NCBI RefSeq assembly: GCF_001613165.1
Contig: NZ_BDBV01000021.1
Location: 124,001 to 188,000, forward strand
Direction of reading: 5' to 3'
Length of the DNA: 64,000 bases
From: Nocardia mexicana NBRC 108244
Lineage (GTDB): Bacteria > Actinomycetota > Actinomycetes > Mycobacteriales > Mycobacteriaceae
Made by a program: the position numbers and the translations under genes. Below, piece by piece: positions 32,318 to 41,571 of the stretch (the stretch's first letter is position 1; the number at the start of each line of letters is the position of its first letter). Below the pieces are notes generated by a model. That model worked only from the letters and a program-made list of their open reading frames with translations. It was not told where the DNA came from and searched no databases.

Positions 32318-34258
32318 CTACCGGCCGGTCCTGCTCTGCAAGATTTGTATCGCGTTGATTCCGGCCGCGGCGGTGAGCTGAGCAAGACGTATACGCTGGC
32401 TGCGTTTCAGGAGTGACAGTTGCGATATCTCACGAGGATCGAATGTCTCCTCGGCACCTCTGCGGAGGGCGTCGCGGTCGACCACCCGCAGGGTACTGTG
32501 GAGAACAGCACTTCCCACCAGTACCCTGTAGGCTGATTTTCCTCCGATATCAAGGTCCGATTCGCTGCATTCCAGTGGGACGGCAATGAATGTCCGCCAT
32601 GGTCGTCTCGCGTCGTCGTGCTGTTCGAAGTCCAGATAGTCGAAGACTGTTTGACCGAGAAACACCGACCGTGCCGCCGAAAATATCGACTTCGGAAGCA
32701 CCCACCCGACCCTTCCGCTCAAATTGGCGCCGTCTCGATGTGCGTACGCAGACGAACCGACGAGGAAGATGGTAAATTCTGCCGTGGATCCGACATCCGG
32801 TATGAACTGGCGCAACCAGAGGAACAGGCCGAATCTCTCCTGCTTCATCCGTTCCGGATCGAGGTTGTATGTGCCGAGCTCGGTGGCGGTATATCCCTTC
32901 ACGATACTTCCCACGTACTTCAAGGGGCCGTCCGTCGCACACAGCGTCTCGTCCAGGGCATCGCTCAGGGCGCGCGAGTCGGCGTCGGACGGTGCGATGG
33001 ATCCGAGTCTGGTTCCCACGATCGAATGGACGGATTCGAGTATGCGGCGAAATCTGAACCCGTATCTGATCGAACTTTCCGGATCATCAGCGAGGTAGGC
33101 CGCGCTATCGTCTATGGCTGCGCACAGTTCCATCACGACCTGTGAGACCTGAGCGTAACTCTTGAGCAGGATCGCGGAAACACCCAGTTGCTCATCGAGG
33201 TAGGTTTTCTGACCTTGACGATATGAGAAGGCGGTTTGTCCCGGAATTCCCTGATCGTACTCCGGTGACTCGGTTCCGTCGGACGGTAACAGGCAGAAGA
33301 TGTCCCTGCCGCGGCGATTATCGGCGGTGCTGGCGAGGGGGCCGACGATGCTGGGATCGGTCATGCTGGTTCCTATGAACACCGTGATCGAATTGTCGGT
33401 GCTTATGGCTTGTTCGATCAATACCTGGACCTGTTGCCCGTACTCGAGATAATCCGACTCCCGGAGGAGGATCGGACCGATCCTGCTGGGCCCCGGCGCG
33501 GATCTCTCCTGTTTATGTGAAATGTACCCGTGCAGATGTAGCACGGTGTTTTCCGATACGCTGAACAAGCTATCGAGCCAGGTCGTGGAATTGTTCTCCA
33601 GCCAAGCGGCCGTCTGCCTCTGTACCTCGCGTCGATCTGCGATCTTGTTGCCGTTCGGATCGATCCCGGTAAGCTCCTGGGGTAGTCCCTTCACCATTAT
33701 TGTTCGTGTCTCACCGATTTCTCGCAATGATTCTTCGATTTGATCGTCATAATTGGTTGTGATGATTCGGCATCGACTTCCCAGCGCTTTCGACAGCATC
33801 GCAATCGACGTGGCGAGTTGTCCACCGAAATAGTCGTTCTTTTCGCGCGAGCTGTAGAGCGCATCGGCTATGGCGTCATCGGAGCTGTGATAATTCGGCA
33901 GCAGCGCCAGGATGAGATCCGCTTTTCGCGTGAGCGATGCTTCGTCTGCCAGGATGGCCGCACGAATCCCCTCCGACTCGTTCAGCCTTATCAGCTCTGC
34001 CAGGTTCCGTATCAGGCTGTGCCACGTCGGGAGGCCGGCATCGGCGGTGACGCCCGCTCCGCAGATCAGTGTCACCCGGCACGATGGCTCGCGAATCCTT
34101 TCGACCAGCCGCCGCAGCTCAGGCTGGCGTGAAAATGATATGAGATTGTTAGTGAACTTGATTTCTTCGTCGGTCATTACTTCTCGCGAACCATTACGGG
34201 GGTACGCAGGTAGGATCCCCTCCCAACGGGCCTCACCAAGATCAACCTGATCGAGCAT
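32318..34258 (-). CDS. SIR2-domain protein, likely NAD-consuming effector
   Basis: 646 residues from ATG 34258, or 619 from ATG 34177. The SIR2-type Rossmann fold is visible: ICGAGVTADAGLPTW (about 65-79), IITTNYDDQIE with the Asn-Asp pair (about 175-185), HLHGYIS with the catalytic His (about 250) and VFIGTSMTDPSI. The C-terminal half (about 390-646) is unrecognised but contains a possible GAF-like alpha/beta region. In phage defence systems SIR2 domains of this type degrade NAD on activation. It stands alone, with low GC, at the edge of the accessory region. Confidence 0.8.
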   Translation of the reverse strand: MLDQVDLGEARWEGILPAYPRNGSREVMTDEEIKFTNNLISFSRQPELRRLVERIREPSCRVTLICGAGVTADAGLPTWHSLIRNLAELIRLNESEGIRAAILADEASLTRKADLILALLPNYHSSDDAIADALYSSREKNDYFGGQLATSIAMLSKALGSRCRIITTNYDDQIEESLREIGETRTIMVKGLPQELTGIDPNGNKIADRREVQRQTAAWLENNSTTWLDSLFSVSENTVLHLHGYISHKQERSAPGPSRIGPILLRESDYLEYGQQVQVLIEQAISTDNSITVFIGTSMTDPSIVGPLASTADNRRGRDIFCLLPSDGTESPEYDQGIPGQTAFSYRQGQKTYLDEQLGVSAILLKSYAQVSQVVMELCAAIDDSAAYLADDPESSIRYGFRFRRILESVHSIVGTRLGSIAPSDADSRALSDALDETLCATDGPLKYVGSIVKGYTATELGTYNLDPERMKQERFGLFLWLRQFIPDVGSTAEFTIFLVGSSAYAHRDGANLSGRVGWVLPKSIFSAARSVFLGQTVFDYLDFEQHDDARRPWRTFIAVPLECSESDLDIGGKSAYRVLVGSAVLHSTLRVVDRDALRRGAEETFDPREISQLSLLKRSQRIRLAQLTAAAGINAIQILQSRTGR

Positions 34259-34539
34259 CCGCCCGCATACGGATTTCTCATTCTTCTCGTCCGAGCGGTG
34301 GTGGAACTACCGTATGAAAAATATGAACGAAATCTGCCGGGCAGAGAAATTTGTCCTGGCGGGCGCGACCGAAGCGCTGTAAGAACAGGAGAGTTTTCGG
34401 GTTCGACCGTCTCGTACTCGCGCGACTCGCGGCGAATTCGGATCTTGAAGTTGTCGTGACCGCGCCGAGCGCCGGACCGATGATCCCGCGGGGGTCCTCG
34501 GTCCGCGCTTCGGGCGGTGATCGCTCAGTGAGTCGTCGG
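34259..34539. other. Boundary zone between accessory region and GC-rich chromosome
   Basis: No gene seen. Inverted repeat CATACGG (34266-34272) and CCGTATG (34310-34316) lies just upstream of the SIR2 gene. Base composition rises sharply from here to the right. I found no tRNA gene or clear attachment repeat. Confidence 0.4.
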
Positions 34540-34971
34540 TCAGTAGGTAGGCCAGTTGCCCGGGGTCATGAGTTCGAGGAGGTGGCCGTCGGGGTCGCGG
34601 AAGTAGATGCTGCGGCCGCCGCGGGCCCAGCCGGTGCGGCCCTCTAGCGGGATGCCGTATTCGCCCAGGTGGGTTTCCCATTCGGCGAGTTGATCCTCGG
34701 TGACCGCGAAGCAGACGTGTAGGCGGCCGCTGCCGTCGTGCGGCGGGATTTCGCCGCTCGGCAGGCCGGGGCCGCCGGGCAGCACCTTCTTCTCCAGCGA
34801 TCCGCCGCGCTGGAACAGGAGCAGGACGTTGTCGCCGCCTACGTCGTAGGCACACAGGACGTCGGAGTCGAGCATGGGCTCGAGCTGCAGGACGTCGCCG
34901 TAGAACTTTCGTGCGCGGTCGAGGTCCTCGACGTACAGCGCGGACTCGATGATGCGGTCGAGCTTCGGCAT
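34540..34971 (-). CDS. VOC-family (glyoxalase/dioxygenase fold) protein
   Basis: 143 residues, ATG 34971 with GGAGGAG upstream. Two beta-alpha-beta-beta-beta modules: ESALYVEDLDRARKFYGDVL at the start and RSIYFRDPDGHLLELMTPG at the end, with metal-ligand type residues (His in RLHVCFAV, Glu in LLELMTP). Such proteins detoxify or bind small molecules. It is the first gene on the chromosomal side. Substrate cannot be told. Confidence 0.85.
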   Translation of the reverse strand: MPKLDRIIESALYVEDLDRARKFYGDVLQLEPMLDSDVLCAYDVGGDNVLLLFQRGGSLEKKVLPGGPGLPSGEIPPHDGSGRLHVCFAVTEDQLAEWETHLGEYGIPLEGRTGWARGGRSIYFRDPDGHLLELMTPGNWPTY

Positions 34972-35091
34972 TTGCGTTCTCCTCCTTCGAATTCCTCTGA
35001 CGACCGCATTCTGAAACCTCGAGTCGGCTCGAGGTCAAGGAGCGAGACCGGTTGCCGCCGAGGATCACACTCCCGGCGGCATCGGCGGCCG

Positions 35092-37215
35092 TTATCCGGC
35101 GGCGGATTCGGCCGCCGGTCCCCGGGCCGCCAGCACGAACCGCAGTTCGCCGCGGCGTGCGACCGAGAGCTTGCGGTACACCTTGGTCAGGTGCTGCTCG
35201 ACCGTGCTGGTGGTGATGTCGAGGGTGTCGGCGATCTCGCGGTTGCGCTTGCCCAGCGCCGCCAGGTCGGCCACCCGCCGCTCGGCCGGGCTCAGCGCGT
35301 CGACGCGGCTGGGGGCGACGCGCACCGGCGGCGGTGCCACGGGTGCGGGCGGGGTGCGGTCCCCGCGCAACCGCCGCACCAGCACCCCGGAACCGCACGA
35401 TTCGGCCAGCCGGACCGCCTCGCGCAGCAGCGGCCGGGCCTTGTCGGCATCGCCGATCGAGCGGTGCGCGCGGCCCAGATCGGTGAGGGCCGTGGCCAAT
35501 TCGAGCTCGTCGGCGCCCGCCCGGGCCACCGCGACGGCGCGGCGCAGCAGCGGTACCCGCCGGTGCGCATCGCCCGTCGCCGCCAGCACCCGCAGCGATA
35601 TACCGGCGCTGCGGTGCCGGTCCGGCCCGCCGATGAGCTCGAGGTGCATGGTGGCGAACGCCTGCGCCTTGCGCTGGTCGCCGAGACACAGATGGGCGGC
35701 GGCCATATCGTTGCGCCACGGCACCAGCCACGCGAAGTCCAGATTCCACTGCCGCATCAGCGCGCCGCACTGCCGGAAGTGCCGCAGGCCCTGTTCGGCC
35801 TGTCCGACCGCCAGGCAGTGGTGCCCGTAGGCGTGCAGATAGGGCAGGGCGAAACGCGATTCGAACAGCGACCGCGGCACCGGGCGGCGCAGCTGGGCCG
35901 CGGCCTCGGTGTGTTTGCCCTGTGCGGTCAGCGCGCGCACCAGCACCGCGATCGGCCGGCCGGCCCACACCCCCAGATGCTCGGCGGGCACGAGATTCAA
36001 AGCCAGCGTGGCATTTTCGGCGGCTGCGGTCAGATTGCCGCGGCGCAGCAGGGTTTCGGCGCGCAGGGCGGCGAAGATGGACCGCCAGGTCGGCGCATGC
36101 CGGGCTTCTGCCTCGGCCAGCAGCGAGGTACACCACGCGTCGGCGGTATCGAGGCGATCGGTGTGGATGAGGCAGTCGACGGCGGCCACCAGTGCCTCGA
36201 CGGTGTTCGGCCCGAGCCGGTGACACGCCAGGATGCGCTGCGCCACCGTCGCGATATCGGCAGGGGGCTGCTGCACGGTCAGAGCGGAGAGCAGGTCGGC
36301 GGCCTGCCGGTACGGCGACTCCCGGTCCACGGCGCCGGCCGCCCCGATCCGGGCCCGGTCGGCGAACAGCCGCCGGTGCCGCTCCAGATGCATCGGATGG
36401 GTGTATCGCAGCCAGGCACACAGGAAGTCGACGCGCGGGCTGAAGGTGAGGGTCCCCGCCGGACCGCGTTCCAGCCGGGCCAGTGCGTGGTCGGCGTGCT
36501 GCACATAGCCGTGCCACAGCATGTGCAGTACCGCCGTCGGTAGTTCGGCGTAGGGAACGCGGCCGGTATACAGCGCCGCCTTCAGCCGGCCGAAATTGCG
36601 TGTCCGCGTGGACGGGTTGAGTCGCCACTCGACCGAGACCAGCCGGGCGGCGATGGCCGCGCGCCCGCCCGCGCGCCGACTGGCGCGGTAGGCCAGCTCG
36701 AGCCGCTGTGCGGCACAGTCGATCTCGTCGTCGGCCAAGGCCTGGTCGGCGGCGGCCACCAGCACCTGCGCGGCCCACGAGGTGCGAGCGTCACCGGCGG
36801 CCACCAGCTGCGCGGCCACGACCGAGCACGGAAAACCGTTGCGGTGCAACAGCTCCGCGGCTCGGCCGTGTAGTTCGCGGCGCTGCTCGACGGGCACGTC
36901 GCGCAGGATGCGCGCCGCGATCGCCGGATGGGCGAAGCGCTCCTGCGCCGCCCATCCCACCTCGGTGAAATCCGCCACCACGCGGCGAATTCGTTCCTGA
37001 TCGGTATCCACCAGAGCGGCCGCGAGCGGCACGCTGGCCACGCCGCCCAGCACCGCCATCGCGGAGGCCACCCGCAGCCGCTCCGGATCGCCGCCGCGCA
37101 ACAGCGTGGTGAGTGTCTGATCCCCGTCCGTTCGTCGTGGTCGCGCGGAGACCTGCTCGCGCGTACCGGCGACGATCGATGTCCGGGTGCGGTCCCGAGC
37201 GACCGACCACTGCAT
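35092..37215 (-). CDS. LuxR-type regulator, LAL-like without P-loop
   Basis: 707 residues, ATG 37215 behind GGAGT. The C-terminus is a LuxR HTH (LSPAERRVADLAALGKRNREIADTL, STVEQHLTKVYRKLSV). The middle is helical and TPR-like, as in MalT/LAL regulators, but the N-terminus begins in what resembles the winged-helix part that normally follows the ATPase, so the NTPase module with its Walker A is absent. It sits directly downstream of the thiolase genes on the same strand and is the best candidate for the cluster's regulator. Confidence 0.8.
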   Translation of the reverse strand: MQWSVARDRTRTSIVAGTREQVSARPRRTDGDQTLTTLLRGGDPERLRVASAMAVLGGVASVPLAAALVDTDQERIRRVVADFTEVGWAAQERFAHPAIAARILRDVPVEQRRELHGRAAELLHRNGFPCSVVAAQLVAAGDARTSWAAQVLVAAADQALADDEIDCAAQRLELAYRASRRAGGRAAIAARLVSVEWRLNPSTRTRNFGRLKAALYTGRVPYAELPTAVLHMLWHGYVQHADHALARLERGPAGTLTFSPRVDFLCAWLRYTHPMHLERHRRLFADRARIGAAGAVDRESPYRQAADLLSALTVQQPPADIATVAQRILACHRLGPNTVEALVAAVDCLIHTDRLDTADAWCTSLLAEAEARHAPTWRSIFAALRAETLLRRGNLTAAAENATLALNLVPAEHLGVWAGRPIAVLVRALTAQGKHTEAAAQLRRPVPRSLFESRFALPYLHAYGHHCLAVGQAEQGLRHFRQCGALMRQWNLDFAWLVPWRNDMAAAHLCLGDQRKAQAFATMHLELIGGPDRHRSAGISLRVLAATGDAHRRVPLLRRAVAVARAGADELELATALTDLGRAHRSIGDADKARPLLREAVRLAESCGSGVLVRRLRGDRTPPAPVAPPPVRVAPSRVDALSPAERRVADLAALGKRNREIADTLDITTSTVEQHLTKVYRKLSVARRGELRFVLAARGPAAESAAG

Positions 37216-37411
37216 ACTCCAGTCCCTTCATCGATCGGAGTGCCCGACTGAAGGGAGTGCGGCCCGGTGTGGGCGCAATGGTACTGGGGAGCGGCATCGT
37301 TGCGGCGGTGGATGTCGGTGACATCCGGATTCAGCCGGTGCACGGTTCTCGGCGGCCGCCGGGGCGCTTCCCACTACTACCTGCCGGCGGCGGCCTGCCG
37401 CGTGAATTATG

Positions 37412-38353
37412 CTACACGTCAATGTGTTTGGCATGCAGCGCGACGGCGCTGCCGGCCGGTTCCAGCGGTTGCGGTCGATACGCCAGGCAGGCCGCGGAAC
37501 TGTCGTCCGCGGCCAGGAACAGCACCGCCCGCGCGGCGTCGAGCAGGCCCGCGTCCGCGGCGTTCAGGTAGGCGTGCACCGGCGCCGCGGTGTAGGGATC
37601 GCCGATCGCGGGATCGATTCCGGCCACCGATATCGAGGGCACACCCAGCCGATACGCCAGTTGCTCGCGGAAGCCCGGCTCCGGGGCGGGCGCCAGCAGG
37701 ACGACGCTGCCGGTGCCGAAGTCGCCGCGGTCCAGGCCCTCGGCGGCCAGGCAGTCCTGCACGACATCGACGGCGTATGCCAGCGGATCGCCCGCGCCGG
37801 TCCGCACCGACAGCGCCGAGCGGCCGGCGGTGCCCGCGGCGCCCAAATCCACCCAAGCGGTCGGTTCGGCCGCGCCGGTCGTCTGCGTGGCGTGCAATTG
37901 CCCGAATCCGCCCGCACCGGAAGAAGAACGCAGGAGTACGGCGGCCCCGCCCGCGGCGTAGGGGAAACCCTCGACGACCCGCTCGGTCGACGGGTGGGTG
38001 TCACCGGCCACGATCAGCGCGTATTCCAGCTCGCCGGGGGCGAGGAAGCAGTGCGCGACCGTCAGGGCGTGGATGACGCCGGTGGCGCCGTGCAGGAGAT
38101 CGAACGAGAAGGCGGGAACCCGCCCGGTCCGGTACTCCAGCCCGATCCCCAGCCGCTGTTGAATCAGCGCGGCGACGGCGGGCTCGGAGATATTGCTGTC
38201 GCGGAAGACGCCGGCGTTGATCACCACGCCGATGCGATCGGGGGAGACGCCTGCCCGTTCCATGCAGGCGCGCCCGGCGCGGGTGGCCAGCTGGAAGTAA
38301 CTTCCCGTATCGACGTCGGTGCATACGGCCGCGGAAACAATTGCGGTACTCAT
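37412..38353 (-). CDS. Catalytically dead thiolase-fold partner subunit of the beta-lactone cluster
   Basis: 313 residues, ATG 38353, four bases after the stop of the active thiolase gene, with GGAGG in the junction. KAS III/OleA fold, but the segment that holds the nucleophile reads FDLLHGATGV, so the Cys is Ala (residue 90), and no clear His/Asn pair is present. A Glu-Pro (E57, in SNISEPAVAAL) lies where OleA has Glu117, the base that one subunit lends to the other. This fits a heterodimer in which this protein supplies the Glu, as described for nocardiolactone NltA/NltB and lipstatin LstA/LstB. Confidence 0.8.
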   Translation of the reverse strand: MSTAIVSAAVCTDVDTGSYFQLATRAGRACMERAGVSPDRIGVVINAGVFRDSNISEPAVAALIQQRLGIGLEYRTGRVPAFSFDLLHGATGVIHALTVAHCFLAPGELEYALIVAGDTHPSTERVVEGFPYAAGGAAVLLRSSSGAGGFGQLHATQTTGAAEPTAWVDLGAAGTAGRSALSVRTGAGDPLAYAVDVVQDCLAAEGLDRGDFGTGSVVLLAPAPEPGFREQLAYRLGVPSISVAGIDPAIGDPYTAAPVHAYLNAADAGLLDAARAVLFLAADDSSAACLAYRPQPLEPAGSAVALHAKHIDV

Positions 38354-38357
38354 GAAT

Positions 38358-39404
38358 TCAGGCCTCCAAGCGGGAGATGGTGGCGGCGAGATGACCGGAC
38401 ACGATGCCCGACGCCTCCGGCACCAGCAGCACCTTGGATCCGCGCGGAATCCGTTGCTGGGCAAGGTGTTCGTGCAGGACGAGGAAGTGCGAGGTGGAGG
38501 CGGTGTTGCCGTACTCCTCCAGCACGTTGAGCGCCTGCGGCATCGGGGTTCCGAAGTGCTGTTCGGCGAGCTGGCTGATGTACTCGATCGCCGGACCGCT
38601 GAACTGGTGATGGATCCAGTAGTCGTACTTCTCGCTCTCCCAGGTCCGCCCGGTCTCCTTCATGAAATCCGACATGCGATCGAGCGCCTGCTGGTAGCGG
38701 TGCTCGCTGGCGAGCTGGCGGTTGTCGGTGTACATGGCGATGCCGGTGGTCTTGTCGCTGGGCATGCCGATGCAGAATTCGGCGCCGTAGGCCGCGGTAT
38801 TCAGCTCGACGTAGTGGATTTCGTCGTTGTCGTCGCCGCGGTCGTCCACCACCACCGCCACCGCCGCGTCGCCGACGGTCAGCGCGGCGAACTGGGGATC
38901 GTAGGGCTGGCTGATCTCGCGGGCGGCGGTGTCGGCGATGGGGGTGATCTGCTCGCCGCTGACGACCAGGCCGTTGCGCACGACACCGGCCTTGATCATC
39001 CGGTCGAGCACCAGCACGCCGGTGATCATGCCGGCGCAGGCGTTCGAGAGGTCGAAGTGCAGTGCCTTGGTGGCGCCGATCGCGTTGCGCAGCATGAGCG
39101 CGAAAGCCGGTGCGAAGCAATGGATATCGGGTTCGCGGAAGCGGGTGATCGACACCGAGATCACGACGTCGATCTCGTCGGCGCTGTAGTCGGAGTGCTC
39201 CAGGCAATCGTCGATCGCATGCAATGCCATCGCGAACGACGATTCGTAGTCGTCCGGGTCGGAATTGTGTACGTGGCGATTCTTGATGCCGGTGATGCGC
39301 TCCAGGTCCAGCGATCTGGGCACGGACAGACTGGAGATCACATCTTCGGTGGAGCGCACGGTGCTGGGTGTGTATGCGCCCAGCGATTCGAAACGAGTAC
39401 GCAT
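38358..39404 (-). CDS. OleA-like thiolase (KAS III fold), catalytic subunit
   Basis: 348 residues, ATG 39404. The Cys-His-Asn set of the family is intact: C123 in FDLSNACAGM, H266 in YWIHHQFSG, N300 in EEYGNTAST. OleA joins two fatty acyl-CoA chains head to head to a beta-keto acid, the first step to long-chain beta-lactones. Coupled to the dead partner gene downstream. Divergent from the synthetase operon across a 425-bp promoter region. Confidence 0.88.
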   Translation of the reverse strand: MRTRFESLGAYTPSTVRSTEDVISSLSVPRSLDLERITGIKNRHVHNSDPDDYESSFAMALHAIDDCLEHSDYSADEIDVVISVSITRFREPDIHCFAPAFALMLRNAIGATKALHFDLSNACAGMITGVLVLDRMIKAGVVRNGLVVSGEQITPIADTAAREISQPYDPQFAALTVGDAAVAVVVDDRGDDNDEIHYVELNTAAYGAEFCIGMPSDKTTGIAMYTDNRQLASEHRYQQALDRMSDFMKETGRTWESEKYDYWIHHQFSGPAIEYISQLAEQHFGTPMPQALNVLEEYGNTASTSHFLVLHEHLAQQRIPRGSKVLLVPEASGIVSGHLAATISRLEA

Positions 39405-39829
39405 GGCCCCCTACTCTCAGGATTGTTTTCGCGAATGCGGTCGAATTCTGGTGCGGCTGAAGGTATGCGGGGGAGAATTTCCGATACCGCGCCGTCGTTG
39501 TCCAGTAGCGCCGATGCCGTTGCCGAGGCTACCAGGCGGTAGCCGGTCGCCGGTGGGTCGGCGAGGCCTCGAATCACGCCTGTAACAGCCTGTTTTCACG
39601 TCCTGCCGTCCCGAAAGGCTGGGTGACCTGCGACTGTCGAGTTATGAGTGAAGGTTTACGAATAGGGGTTTATAGGGGTTGCGGCGAACATGTTTCGGTA
39701 CCGGGAGACACACGTAATTTACTGTTCCCCAACGGTTTTGGATACCGTCTGCGGTAGCGGGCCGATGCGCTGTGCGGTAGCCTCACCGGTACCGTTTCTC
39801 GCATTCCGCGACAATTTCAGGGGGCCAGC
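39405..39829. promoter_or_regulatory. Divergent promoter region of the beta-lactone cluster
   Basis: No gene of normal size. It contains a 10-bp tandem ATAGGGGTT (39662-39670 and 39672-39680), and two sites with the core CGGTACCG (39696-39703 and 39787-39794). The second matches the site at 43060-43073 in 13 of 14 bases on the opposite strand. It is a plausible binding region for the LuxR regulator or another factor. Confidence 0.45.
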
Positions 39830-39895
39830 GTGCCGCATTACGTATTCACCATTCCCACACGCGTGAAACGCGCCCGGAACGAGGTGTCGGAGTGA
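39830..39895 (+). CDS. 21-residue leader frame overlapping the synthetase start
   Basis: GTG 39830 with GGGGG just upstream opens a frame MPHYVFTIPTRVKRARNEVSE that ends in a TGA overlapping the GTG start of the synthetase gene (GTGA). The layout suggests translational coupling through a short leader. It is too short to prove by sequence. Confidence 0.35.
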   Translation: MPHYVFTIPTRVKRARNEVSE

Positions 39896-41571
39896 CCACC
39901 GCGATCTATTGGCGGGCACTGGACCGGTTCCGCGAAGTCGTTGCCGCACACCCGGATCGGGAGGCGGTGATCTATCCCGACGGGCGCACCGCCGCGGGCC
40001 TGCCGGAATATCGGCAGCTGACCTACGCCGAGCTCGACGACTGGTCCGACGTGATCGCCGAGCGGTTCGCCGCCGCGGGGGTGGGGCACGGCACGCGCAC
40101 CATCGTGCTGGTCACTCCGGGGCCCGAGCTGTATGCCGTGCTGTACGGACTGTTCAAGATCGGCGCGGTGCCGGTGGTGATCGATCCCGGAATGGGCCTG
40201 CGCAAGATGCTGCGCTGTCTGCAGGCCGCCGATGCCGAGGCCTTCGTGGGCGTGCCGGAGGCACAGGCGGTGCGGATAATCTTTCGCGCCTACTTCCGCA
40301 AGGTGCGGGTCGCGGTGACCGTCGGCAACCGCTGGTTCTGGTGCGGGCCGTCGCTGGCGGACTGGGGCCGCAAACCCGCTGCGGCGGTGCCGCATCGGGA
40401 ACCGGCCCCGGACACCGATCCGCTGCTGATCGCCTACACGACCGGCAGCACCGGTCCCGCGAAGGCGGTCGTGCTCACCCACGGGAACATCAGCGCCATG
40501 ATCGACCAGGTCGACGCCGCGCGCGAACGGATCGCGCCGGGCACGTCCCTGATCACCGCACCGGTCGCGGGGATCCTCGAGCTGCTGCTCGGGTCCCGCT
40601 GCGTGCTGCCGCCGCTGATTCCCTCGCAGGTGGGGTCCACGGACCCGGCGCACGTGGTGGATGCGGTGAATCGGTTCGGGGTACGCACCATGTTCGCCTC
40701 GCCGGCCGTGCTGATTCCGTTGCTGCGCCATGTCGAGGCGGGGGCGGTGGAGTTGCCGACCCTGCAGAGCATCTATTCCGGCGGTGCGCCGGTGCCGGAT
40801 TGGTGCATCGCCGGGTTGCGGCGGGTACTGCCGGAGCAGGCGCGCGTCTACGCCGGTTACGGCGCGACCGAGGCGCTGCCGATGTCGACCGTCGAATCAC
40901 GGGAACTGCTCGGCGGTCTGGTCGAGCGGGCACATCGCGGCGCCGGGGTCTGCGTGGGCCGACCGGCCCTGGACGTGCGGGCCCGCATCGTCGCGATCAC
41001 CGACGACCCGCTGCCCGCCTGGTCGGATGTCGTTGCCCGCGAGCCTGATCTGGCCGTCTCCCGCGGCATCGGCGAGCTGGTGGTGTCCGGGCCGAACGTG
41101 AGCACCCGCTACTTCTGGCCCGAATCGGCCAACGCGGCAGGCAAGATCGTCGACGGCGACGTGGTCTGGCACCGCACCGGCGACCTGGCCTGGATCGACG
41201 AGCAGGATCGGATCTGGTTCTGCGGGCGCAAGAGTCAGCGCCTGGTCACCGCCGACGGTCCGCTGTTCACCGTGCAGATCGAGCAGGTGTTCAACACCGT
41301 TGCGGGGGTGGCGCGCACGGCGCTGGTCGGCGTGGGCCAGCGGGGCGCACAGCGCCCGGTGCTGTGCGTCGAGCTCGAGCCGGGCGCCGACCGCGACCGC
41401 GTCGAGGACGAACTGCGTTCCCGCCGTGCCGAATTCGATGTGGCCGCGCCGGTCGGCGAGTTCCTTTTCCATCCGGGTTTCCCGGTCGATATCCGGCACA
41501 ACGCGAAGATCGGCCGCGAGAAGCTGGCGGTCTGGGCCGGGCGGCAATTGCGGAAGCGAGCGAAGGCATGA
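39892..41571 (+). CDS. nltC: OleC-like beta-lactone synthetase (ANL superfamily)
   Basis: 559 residues from GTG 39892. AMP-binding motif IAYTTGSTGPAKAVVLTHGN (about 183-202), YAGYGATEALP (about 322-332), and HRTGDLAWIDEQDRIWFCGRKS (about 426-447) define the ANL superfamily. Next to thiolase and OleD-like genes it should be the OleC type, which closes a beta-hydroxy acid to a cis-beta-lactone using ATP. The gene set matches nltABCD for nocardiolactone as I remember it. Its stop overlaps the next ATG. Confidence 0.85.
   Translation: MTTAIYWRALDRFREVVAAHPDREAVIYPDGRTAAGLPEYRQLTYAELDDWSDVIAERFAAAGVGHGTRTIVLVTPGPELYAVLYGLFKIGAVPVVIDPGMGLRKMLRCLQAADAEAFVGVPEAQAVRIIFRAYFRKVRVAVTVGNRWFWCGPSLADWGRKPAAAVPHREPAPDTDPLLIAYTTGSTGPAKAVVLTHGNISAMIDQVDAARERIAPGTSLITAPVAGILELLLGSRCVLPPLIPSQVGSTDPAHVVDAVNRFGVRTMFASPAVLIPLLRHVEAGAVELPTLQSIYSGGAPVPDWCIAGLRRVLPEQARVYAGYGATEALPMSTVESRELLGGLVERAHRGAGVCVGRPALDVRARIVAITDDPLPAWSDVVAREPDLAVSRGIGELVVSGPNVSTRYFWPESANAAGKIVDGDVVWHRTGDLAWIDEQDRIWFCGRKSQRLVTADGPLFTVQIEQVFNTVAGVARTALVGVGQRGAQRPVLCVELEPGADRDRVEDELRSRRAEFDVAAPVGEFLFHPGFPVDIRHNAKIGREKLAVWAGRQLRKRAKA

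Noticed and set aside
34390..34420. GGTTCGA-like stretch as a possible tRNA T-arm marking an attachment site
   Set aside because: Stem does not pair and no acceptor or anticodon arm can be drawn.
34307..36778. Very long minus-strand frame through the VOC and LuxR genes
   Set aside because: Arg/Gly/Pro/Ala-rich translation typical of a wrong frame in GC-rich DNA; the LuxR and VOC frames show real motifs.
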